The notes beneath the pieces are model-generated. The model was given only the letters and a program-made list of their open reading frames with translations, made no database searches and had not been told where the DNA came from. Source: Euryarchaeota archaeon UBA229 (GTDB taxonomy: Archaea; Thermoplasmatota; Poseidoniia; Poseidoniales; Poseidoniaceae). From it: 8,388 bases of DNA. Of this stretch, positions 1 through 4,850 are shown in pieces (within the stretch, counting starts at the first letter, position 1; the number at the start of each line of letters is the position of its first letter). The translations under genes and the position numbers were made by a program. The DNA lies in contig DAUW01000122.1 in NCBI GenBank assembly GCA_002505355.1, positions 23,575-31,962 of the forward strand. Direction: 5' to 3'.

Positions 1-1
1 T

Positions 2-478
2 GACCCATCACAATGGACTGACACTGATGGCGATGGGTACGGAGACAACCCACAAGGTACTGCAGGTGACGCGTTTCCATTTGATGCAACACAATGGGTT
101 GACACCGACAGTGATGGCTTCGGTGACAACATGAATGGTAACAATCCCGATATGTTCCCAAATGATGGTACTCAGTGGGCTGATGCTGACGGAGATGGCT
201 ATGGTGACAACGCCAATGGTAATGATGCTGATAAGTTCCCAAGCGATGCTTCTCAGTGGTATGATTCAGATAATGATGGCTATGGCGATAATCAGCAGGG
301 TAACAATCCTGATGCATTCCCATCGGACGGCACCCAATGGTCAGACCAAGATGGGGATGGCTACGGGGATAACGCAAATGGCAACAACCCAGACAAATTC
401 CCACAAGATAGTACTCAGTGGCAAGATGCCGATTATGACGGATTCGGGGATAATGCCAATGGCAACAACCCAGACTTG
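2..478 (+). repeat. In-phase 81-base coding repeat, 27 residues per unit
   Basis: Five complete units begin with FP at 74, 155, 236, 317 and 398, exactly 81 bases apart with no insertion or deletion; a cut sixth unit precedes them (2-73). The consensus is FPxDxTQW followed by xDxDxDGxGDN and xxGNxPDx. Aspartates sit in calcium-loop spacing and one Trp per unit is invariant. Codon choice differs from unit to unit, so the copies look old and kept by selection on protein rather than freshly duplicated. Confidence 0.9.
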
Positions 479-1822
479 TGCCCGGGAACACCGTTTGGTG
501 AAACTGTCGATGCAAATGGTTGCTCTACATCACAGACTGACAGCGATCAAGATGGGGTATCCGACATCGCTGATGGTTGCCCTAATACTCCACCTGGAGA
601 ATTCGTCAATGCTAATGGTTGTTCTGAAACGCAACTAGACGATGATAATGATGGGGTTGTAAATCAATACGATTTATGCTCTGCTACACCGCTAAACGCA
701 GTAGTAAATGCCGCAGGTTGTGCTAATTCACAATTGGACACAGACAATGATGGGATTAATGATGCTCTTGATTCATGCCCGGCGACAAATCCGGGATCAA
801 GTGTTGACGGCTTCGGCTGCGCTGCAAATCAGCGTGATATCGATGGTGATGGTGTCAGCGACAACCTCGACACCTGTCCTAATACACCACTATCAGAAGT
901 TGCTGCCAATAATGGGTGCTCTGAATCACAAGTTGACACAGATTTGGACGGAGTCTTCAATGATGTCGATCAATGTCCAAACACTACTTTACTTGACCTC
1001 GACGGCGACGGCGAATTTGACATAGATTCTTTAGGCTGCTCACCAATTCAATATGATGATGACAATGACATGATTGACAACACGGTCGACATTTGTCCTG
1101 TTACTCCATCTGGGGAGCAAGTTGACTCAAACGGCTGTGCCGATTCGCAACTTGATGAAGATAATGATGACGTCTGGAATTCAATTGACTTATGCTACGA
1201 CACTATGCCTGGCCAAGCAGTCGATCAAAATGGATGTTCGCAATTTCAGAAAGATGATGACGGTGATGGCATAGTCAACGCTGAAGATGAGTGTCCAAAC
1301 ACGCCAACCGGAGAAATCATCAATGACATTGGCTGTAGCCTAACCCAATTAGATTCAGATGGAGATGGAGTTAATGACTTTGTAGATGCCTTCCCGCTAG
1401 ATAGTAACGAGTCGATAGACAGTGACAGTGACGGGGTCCCGGACCGAATGGATGCATACCCACTTGATGCAACTCGGTCAGAGGCTGAGGCGGAAAACGA
1501 TAGTAACGGATTCCTGTTTATCTTGGCAGCAATCTTCACCATTGGAGTTATCGGTGCACTATTAGTCGTAAGGAACCGAAAACAACAAGATACTACTTCA
1601 CCATTCGCCCAAGCTAACTTTGAAGACGAAGTGACAGAAGCTAATATCAACCAAATCTATGAGACAAAAACAGTACCTAGTATTGAGCAAGAATATCTAG
1701 AGCAACAAAGCCAAGGTAACCAAACCTGGGAAGAAAATGGAGTTCACTGGTCAGTGACGCCTGATGGCACATTATCTTACTATGACGAAACTACGACTTC
1801 CTGGGTTTTATTCCAAAATTAA
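2..1822 (+). CDS. Calcium-binding repeat surface stalk protein with C-terminal membrane anchor (5' end outside window)
   Basis: The reading frame is open from base 2, so the gene begins upstream; the ATG at 131 is an internal Met inside a repeat and not the start. In the visible 606 residues, 1-159 are 27-residue units (FPxDxTQW then DxDxDGxGDN), 160-463 are nine Cys-containing units with DxDxDGxxD loops, and 464-503 are a last acidic linker. A hydrophobic helix (residues 504-523, bases 1511-1570) is followed by RNRK, which places the tail in the cytoplasm. The last 35 residues form a small W/Y-rich domain. Thrombospondin type 3 repeats are known to bind calcium through such Asp loops and to form stiff stalks, so a surface adhesin or envelope spacer is inferred. 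No enzymatic domain is visible; any head domain lies upstream. The gene converges on a minus-strand gene starting 53 bases further on. Repeat class and topology are firm, the biological role is not. Confidence 0.9.
   Translation, partial: DPSQWTDTDGDGYGDNPQGTAGDAFPFDATQWVDTDSDGFGDNMNGNNPDMFPNDGTQWADADGDGYGDNANGNDADKFPSDASQWYDSDNDGYGDNQQGNNPDAFPSDGTQWSDQDGDGYGDNANGNNPDKFPQDSTQWQDADYDGFGDNANGNNPDLCPGTPFGETVDANGCSTSQTDSDQDGVSDIADGCPNTPPGEFVNANGCSETQLDDDNDGVVNQYDLCSATPLNAVVNAAGCANSQLDTDNDGINDALDSCPATNPGSSVDGFGCAANQRDIDGDGVSDNLDTCPNTPLSEVAANNGCSESQVDTDLDGVFNDVDQCPNTTLLDLDGDGEFDIDSLGCSPIQYDDDNDMIDNTVDICPVTPSGEQVDSNGCADSQLDEDNDDVWNSIDLCYDTMPGQAVDQNGCSQFQKDDDGDGIVNAEDECPNTPTGEIINDIGCSLTQLDSDGDGVNDFVDAFPLDSNESIDSDSDGVPDRMDAYPLDATRSEAEAENDSNGFLFILAAIFTIGVIGALLVVRNRKQQDTTSPFAQANFEDEVTEANINQIYETKTVPSIEQEYLEQQSQGNQTWEENGVHWSVTPDGTLSYYDETTTSWVLFQN
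479..1390 (+). repeat. Nine thrombospondin type 3-like coding repeats, mostly 33 residues per unit
   Basis: Units begin with Cys codons at 479, 578, 677, 776, 875, 974, 1094, 1193 and 1292. Eight are 33 residues; the sixth is 40. Each has Cys at position 1 (usually CPxTP), a second Cys near position 15 (NGC), and an acidic loop such as DxDxDGVxD. The two Cys per unit are well placed for one disulfide per unit, which implies folding outside the cytoplasm. The unit starting at 1193 has CYDTMP in place of CPxTP. Confidence 0.88.
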
Positions 1823-1835
1823 TCTAGCGTTTGGG

Positions 1836-1863
1836 TTTTATTTAGCCCTGCTTGGATTTTTTT
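1836..1863 (+). terminator. Probable T-rich transcription terminator of the stalk-protein gene
   Basis: Two T-rich tracts follow the stop codon: TTTTATTT at 1836-1843 and seven T at 1857-1863. Archaeal RNA polymerase terminates on such T runs without a strong hairpin. The site lies before the convergent gene ending at 1876. No convincing stem is present. Confidence 0.45.
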
Positions 1864-1875
1864 GCTTGCCAGACC

Positions 1876-2040
1876 CTAGAAAACACCAGAACGCAGGATT
1901 GTCATCAAAGCAATTACTCCACAAACAAAATAGATGAGTACGCCAATTGGTCCCCGCTTGAATTTTGATGAGGGTTTAAACCCGAGAATTGGCGATACCT
2001 TATTTGCTAAATCTTCTTCAATCTCTGCAATTGGCTTCAT
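1876..2040 (-). CDS. Small single-helix membrane protein, 54 residues, downstream of gdhA
   Basis: A short reading frame starts with ATG at 2040 and stops with TAG at 1876-1878. The start is supported by GGTGA ending four bases before it, a good archaeal ribosome binding site, placed in the 22-base gap after the gdhA stop. The product begins MKPIAEIEEDLANKV (acidic, helical), passes through a basic stretch (KPSSKFKRG, residues 22-30), and then has one hydrophobic segment of about 18 residues (GVLIYFVCGVIALMTIL, from residue 33), ending RSGVF. The basic stretch before the helix predicts a cytoplasmic N-terminus. Spacing and strand suggest cotranscription with gdhA. I recognise no family. It could assist or tether a partner at the membrane, but this is a guess. 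Compact gene order, ribosome site and a clean membrane segment together make it likely real. Confidence 0.7.
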   Translation of the reverse strand: MKPIAEIEEDLANKVSPILGFKPSSKFKRGPIGVLIYFVCGVIALMTILRSGVF

Positions 2041-2062
2041 ATGTTCACCAGTCGTCTATACA

Positions 2063-3418
2063 TTAGACAATGCCCTGTGCTTGCATAGCCTCAGCGATTT
2101 TTAGGAACCCCGCAACGTTGGCGCCAAATACATAATCGCCCTCTCTGCCATACTCCTTCGCCGTTGCTGCAGCTGCCTTGTGGATATTTATCATAATGTT
2201 CTCAAGTCTTTGATCTACCTCTTCCCTAGACCACGAGAGTCTCAGCGAGTTCTGTGACATCTCGAGACCCGATGTCGCTACACCACCAGCATTTGAGGCC
2301 TTACCCGGAGCAAATAGTACTCCGTGTTTATGGAATACTTCGACTGCTTCAGGTGTGCAGGGCATATTTGCTCCCTCACCGACAGCAATTACCTTGTTAT
2401 CGACTAGCATCTGGGCTTCCGCACCGTTTAATTCATTTTGAGTTGCACATGGTAATGCGACATCGACATTTACGCCCCAAAGGCCATTCGGAGTTGGTTC
2501 TGGTGCCGAAGCAGTGAACGAAACACCATCGTGTGCTTCAGCGTATTCTGAAATACGCCCTCTGCGGTTATTCTTCAAATCCATGATCCATGCAAGTTTC
2601 TCCCGGTCAATGCCGGCTGGGTCATGAATCCAGCCGCTTGAATCAGACATTGTAACTGGCACGCCACCCAGGTCGAGGACTTTTTCACAGGCAAACTGGG
2701 CAACATTGCCTGAGCCACTAATCGAGACAGTAGCGCCTTCGAATGATTTCCCTTTGGTGGCAAGCATTTCCCGAGCAAAATATACGAGACCGTAACCGGT
2801 TGCCTCTGGTCTAATCAATGAGCCACCGTAAGATAGGCCTTTACCGGTTAAGACACCGGCTTGGAAATCATTACGCAACTTCTTGTACATGCCAAACATA
2901 AACCCTATCTCTCTACCGCCAACGCCGATATCACCAGCAGGTACATCACAGTCCTGTCCAATATGGCGCCACAACTCCATCATGAATGACTGACAAAACC
3001 TCATGACTTCATCATCTGACTTTCCTTTGGGGTCAAAGTCTGCGCCACCCTTTCCACCGCCGATTGGCAAACCGGTAAGAGAATTTTTGAAGATCTGCTC
3101 AAAGGCAAGAAATTTCAGTATGGAGGCATTGACACTAGGGTGAAACCTTAGTCCGCCTTTGTATGGTCCAATCGCTCCATTAAATTGAATTCTAAAACCC
3201 CGATTTACCTGAACATTCCCGCTATCGTCAACCCATGGGACCCTAAAGTGAATCATACGGTCTGGCTCAACAAGACGCTCAACTATCGAGATGTATTCTG
3301 GATGTGCATCCAAAACTGGCTCGAGAGATTCCAACACCTCAAGCACTGCTTGGTGGAATTCTGGTTGTTCTGGATCTCTCGACTTTACTTTATGATATAT
3401 ATCTTTGATAACACTCAT
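2063..3418 (-). CDS. gdhA: NADP-type glutamate dehydrogenase
   Basis: This enzyme interconverts 2-oxoglutarate plus ammonium and glutamate in the cytoplasm, normally as a hexamer, and serves ammonium assimilation. The 451 residues match the roughly 450-residue small-hexamer class and look complete. Substrate and catalytic residues are visible: GPYKGGLRF (Lys87), FEQIFKN (Lys111), GLPIGGGKGG (catalytic Lys123) and VPAGDIGVGGRE (Asp163). These correspond, two positions earlier, to Lys89, Lys113, Lys125 and Asp165 of the clostridial enzyme. The Rossmann nucleotide site is ISGSGNVAQ (233-241), and SDSSG (258-262) after the second strand is typical of NADP-specific members such as E. coli GdhA. 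The start is ATG at 3418, with AGGTG (3424-3428) five bases upstream. It resembles the bacterial GdhA subfamily more than the shorter enzymes usual in Pyrococcus or haloarchaea, which suggests acquisition from bacteria. A small membrane-protein gene follows 22 bases downstream. Confidence 0.97.
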   Translation of the reverse strand: MSVIKDIYHKVKSRDPEQPEFHQAVLEVLESLEPVLDAHPEYISIVERLVEPDRMIHFRVPWVDDSGNVQVNRGFRIQFNGAIGPYKGGLRFHPSVNASILKFLAFEQIFKNSLTGLPIGGGKGGADFDPKGKSDDEVMRFCQSFMMELWRHIGQDCDVPAGDIGVGGREIGFMFGMYKKLRNDFQAGVLTGKGLSYGGSLIRPEATGYGLVYFAREMLATKGKSFEGATVSISGSGNVAQFACEKVLDLGGVPVTMSDSSGWIHDPAGIDREKLAWIMDLKNNRRGRISEYAEAHDGVSFTASAPEPTPNGLWGVNVDVALPCATQNELNGAEAQMLVDNKVIAVGEGANMPCTPEAVEVFHKHGVLFAPGKASNAGGVATSGLEMSQNSLRLSWSREEVDQRLENIMINIHKAAAATAKEYGREGDYVFGANVAGFLKIAEAMQAQGIV

Positions 3419-3451
3419 TACGACACCTAGGTAGTTTGTATTGAACGCCCC

Positions 3452-3459
3452 AATTTTTA
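3452..3459 (-). promoter_or_regulatory. Possible TATA box of gdhA
   Basis: On the minus strand TAAAAATT, preceded by a purine-rich AAAGGGG, lies 33 bases before the gdhA start codon. Initiation about 25 bases downstream would give a short leader that includes the AGGTG ribosome site. The 85-base gap to the upstream gene has no clear terminator, so readthrough from 3504-3953 is also possible. Confidence 0.4.
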
Positions 3460-3503
3460 CCCCTTTCTAATGCTTGCCCCATATGGAGTGAGACTAAGCG
3501 GGT

Positions 3504-3953
3504 TTAATTGAACGGACACACAGTGTTGAATCTATTCAAACGTTCAATTCTACGATTGCCCTTGTCGTCGATTTCTGACATAGTCCTAATTGATTCTTCT
3601 ATCATCGCGTGCTGATCTGACTGTAGCCCAATTATTTTCCTTAATACATCCAGCATGGACCATTCATCTTCAGAAATTACTTCATCATCTAACGCAGCGA
3701 TTAACGCACTTTGGTAAGTTGTTACATCCCCTAGATGATGGCCAGAGTAGTCTTCTGAGATATCATCGAATGGGTTTTTAGTTTCGCCTCTAGCAATTGA
3801 AAGGCATTCAGCAGTATCACCAGGAGATACACCAAGAGCATTTGCTAGCACACGTAGAATCGAAGCTTCGTCATTGGTAACAATTTCATCTTGCATGGCT
3901 ATTTCTACGGTTTTTAGATACAGATACAACCCCCGACTTGGTGTCACGCTCAT
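3504..3953 (-). CDS. TerB-like acidic helical protein with two internal repeats, function unknown
   Basis: The product is 149 residues, soluble, with no signal or membrane segment. Residues 12-43 and 80-111 align without a gap: Y, A, then DE[IV][VI]xxDE, S, LxVL and a closing LG/IG recur at the same places, so the protein is an internal duplication. Each half has the pattern of TerB-like helical modules (DxxI..DE..ML..L...LG), a family linked to tellurite resistance and to metal or stress-related membrane complexes. Family membership here is inferred from the pattern only. I chose ATG at 3953 because CATATACC lies about 25 bases before it, fitting a leaderless transcript. A GTG at 4019 in the same frame would add 22 residues including CIDC, but it lacks both a ribosome site and a good TATA box. 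The C-terminal tail (130-149) is basic and then ends VCPFN. The gene lies 85 bases upstream of gdhA on the same strand and diverges from a regulator gene. Confidence 0.8.
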   Translation of the reverse strand: MSVTPSRGLYLYLKTVEIAMQDEIVTNDEASILRVLANALGVSPGDTAECLSIARGETKNPFDDISEDYSGHHLGDVTTYQSALIAALDDEVISEDEWSMLDVLRKIIGLQSDQHAMIEESIRTMSEIDDKGNRRIERLNRFNTVCPFN

Positions 3954-3973
3954 GTTACAATCTATACATTGAT

Positions 3974-3981
3974 GGTATATG
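3974..3981 (-). promoter_or_regulatory. Candidate TATA box for the TerB-like gene, leaderless
   Basis: CATATACC on the minus strand is centred about 25 bases before the ATG at 3953, which has no Shine-Dalgarno sequence. That spacing is what archaeal leaderless genes show. A second candidate, TAATATATC (3998-4006), would give a leader of about 24 bases instead. Confidence 0.4.
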
Positions 3982-4075
3982 ATTCTATCATTAATGCGAT
4001 ATATTAGCGAGTAATTCACGATACTGAAAGCCTAAAGCATCTCGAATTACGCAAAACCACTTGTATTACGTGTGT

Positions 4076-4090
4076 GTGACGTTTTGTCAC
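4076..4090. promoter_or_regulatory. Perfect inverted repeat in the divergent region, possible operator
   Basis: GTGAC (4076-4080) and GTCAC (4086-4090) form a perfect five-base inverted repeat around GTTTT. The element ends 13 bases before the TATA-like box of the ribbon-helix-helix gene, next to where TFB and TBP would bind. Such regulators bind short two-fold symmetric sites as dimers and often control their own genes, so autoregulation is the natural inference. Two ACGT copies (4068-4071, 4079-4082) are spaced 11 bases apart, about one helical turn, and overlap the site. Confidence 0.45.
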
Positions 4091-4103
4091 CATTATGAAT
4101 ACA

Positions 4104-4139
4104 TTTATATGCTATCTTACATACCACTGGTTGAGGAAG
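4104..4139 (+). promoter_or_regulatory. TATA box and ribosome site of the ribbon-helix-helix gene
   Basis: TTTATATG (4104-4111) is a good archaeal TATA box. Initiation about 25 bases downstream would fall near 4132-4135, just at or before GAGG (4133-4136), which lies seven bases before the ATG at 4144. The leader would therefore be very short and the exact initiation site decides whether GAGG is in the transcript. Confidence 0.6.
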
Positions 4140-4143
4140 ACAC

Positions 4144-4515
4144 ATGGCAGCCCCTAGTTCACACATATCTCTTCGTATCAATGAAGAGGATTTGATGTTG
4201 CTAGATGCAAAAATTGGCCAGTTTGGTGCAAGAAACCGATCTGATGTGATCAGACTTGCAATTCAAGATTACCTTAGAGGACAACCAAGACTTCCTGAGA
4301 TGGATACAATCAGAATACCGATTGGTCGTAGAGATAAAGTTCATCTCGAAATGCTGTATGAATTGGAAGGTACAAGTAAAGAACAAGCAGCACTTGAGGG
4401 TTTGAAACTTTACATCAACCAATCAATTTCAAGAGCAGAAGAGACTGTTAAACTCGAAAAAGCACTAGAGGAGTCTAGAGCTTTAACATTAAGAAGCAAA
4501 GAATACCAAGAATAA
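4144..4515 (+). CDS. Tandem ribbon-helix-helix DNA-binding regulator
   Basis: Residues 7-45 are a standard ribbon-helix-helix (CopG/MetJ-like) domain: a short strand HISLRI, helix 1 NEEDLMLLDAKIGQF, the turn GARNRSDV and helix 2 VIRLAIQDYL. Residues 55-97 repeat the layout: a strand TIRIPI, a first helix RDKVHLEMLYELEG and a second helix TSKEQAALEGLKLYI. One chain may thus carry two such units, where the usual protein has one and dimerises to form a functional site. Residues 96-120 are a charged helix, possibly coiled coil, which could support oligomerisation. The total is 123 residues and the start is fixed by GAGG seven bases upstream. It is transcribed away from the TerB-like gene with a perfect inverted repeat between them. 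It is most probably a transcription factor acting at its own promoter; its effector and wider targets cannot be read here. A toxin-antitoxin role is less likely since no toxin gene adjoins. Confidence 0.87.
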   Translation: MAAPSSHISLRINEEDLMLLDAKIGQFGARNRSDVIRLAIQDYLRGQPRLPEMDTIRIPIGRRDKVHLEMLYELEGTSKEQAALEGLKLYINQSISRAEETVKLEKALEESRALTLRSKEYQE

Positions 4516-4540
4516 GGTGAGAGTGCAGAGGGGATGGGAA

Positions 4541-4744
4541 ATGAAGCATAACGAAAACAATAATCGTGATGCTACCCTCAATGGCGATGGAGACCGATCC
4601 AACTTCATCACCATCAACAATTTGCGGATACGTGCCCGCCTTGCACGTGATGGATCAAACGGAGAAGGAACTCCTAGCAGTAGTTCTCCATTTTCCCCCC
4701 ATGAAGGCGGTTGGGGGGATTCAAATTCCACCCCAGCAAGCTGA
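4541..4744 (+). CDS. Possible small protein of 67 residues (doubtful)
   Basis: ATG at 4541 is preceded by GAGGGG ending seven bases before it, a good ribosome site, and lies 25 bases after the regulator's stop, an operon-like arrangement. The product would be hydrophilic: Asn/Asp-rich at the start (MKHNENNNRDATLNGDGDR), a short basic middle (NNLRIRARLARDG), then Ser/Pro/Gly-rich to the end, with no membrane segment and no family I recognise. Against it, the same stretch contains hairpins, is open in another forward frame (4566-4826) and on the minus strand (4489-4785), and has low-complexity composition. It may be chance openness in a G+C-richer structured RNA. Confidence 0.3.
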   Translation: MKHNENNNRDATLNGDGDRSNFITINNLRIRARLARDGSNGEGTPSSSSPFSPHEGGWGDSNSTPAS

Positions 4745-4800
4745 TTGGTGGTTCCCACGTGCCCAGACCCCACTTTACTGGGCACAACTATGGCACGTTA
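4620..4800 (+). ncRNA. Candidate structured RNA or leader/attenuator with alternative hairpins
   Basis: Several stems are clustered: ACGTGC/GCACGT (4630-4648, six perfect pairs, seven-base loop); GGAGAA/TTCTCC (4661-4666 with 4684-4689); CCCCCC with GGGGGG (4695-4700, 4713-4718); GGGG and GGA with TCC-A-CCCC around a TTCAAAT loop (4713-4734); and GTGCCCAG/CTGGGCAC (4759-4766, 4778-4785, eight perfect pairs, 11-base loop). Some exclude each other: the G run can pair left or right, and ACGTGCC (4757-4763) can instead pair with GGCACGT (4792-4798). No RNase P, SRP RNA or tRNA signature fits. Strand is assumed from flanking genes. Conservation and expression are unknown. Confidence 0.3.
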
Positions 4801-4821
4801 GTGCGGCCGCGGGGCGAATCC

Positions 4822-4829
4822 TTTAGAAT
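4822..4829 (+). promoter_or_regulatory. TATA-like box of the helicase gene, leaderless
   Basis: TTTAGAAT is centred about 26 bases before the ATG at 4851, and no Shine-Dalgarno sequence precedes that ATG (ACTCACCCT). Transcription would start at or just before the start codon. The box overlaps an in-frame TAG (4824-4826), which rules out a longer helicase N-terminus. Confidence 0.5.
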
Positions 4830-4850
4830 CGTCGACACAGTACTCACCCT

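Noticed and set aside
131..133. ATG at 131 as the start of the stalk protein
   Set aside because: The same frame is open back to base 2 and encodes another repeat unit, so this Met is internal.
2..478. 81-base periodicity as a CRISPR array or noncoding satellite
   Set aside because: The periodicity is in the protein frame, third bases vary, and there are no unique spacers.
135..1274. Further forward reading frames and a minus-strand frame (1246-1650) across the repeat gene
   Set aside because: They are shadows produced by the repetitive GAT/GAC codons; their products are Met/Thr- or Ser-rich and patternless, while the main frame has precise protein repeats.
2254..3430. Frames opposite or within gdhA
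   Set aside because: They overlap a fully motif-supported enzyme and show no protein-like pattern.
3954..4019. GTG at 4019 as the start of the TerB-like protein
   Set aside because: It has no ribosome site or well placed TATA box, and the added 22 residues overlap likely promoter boxes. It is kept as an alternative because CIDC in the extension could be meaningful.
4713..4740. tRNA T-arm suggested by a TTCAAAT loop
   Set aside because: The invariant G53-C61 pair is A-T here, the stem has a bulge, and no matching acceptor or anticodon arm is found about 60 bases upstream.
4144..4744. Toxin-antitoxin pair made of the ribbon-helix-helix protein and the following small frame
   Set aside because: The small product is hydrophilic and low in complexity, with no toxin fold features, and the regulator has an unusual tandem layout instead of a short antitoxin.
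4489..4785. Minus-strand 98-codon frame
   Set aside because: It overlaps the regulator's 3' end, has no ribosome site I can support, and its hydrophobic tail is the reverse of the regulator's charged helix.
4566..4826. Frame-3 86-codon frame as an N-terminal part of the helicase
   Set aside because: A TAG at 4824-4826 separates it from the helicase, which already has a complete N-terminal motif set, and no ribosome site supports its GTG/ATG start.
4516..4850. RNase P RNA or SRP RNA
   Set aside because: The recognisable conserved blocks (GGAAAGTCC-like and ACAGAAA for RNase P, the GGAAGGAAGCAG-type block for SRP) are absent.
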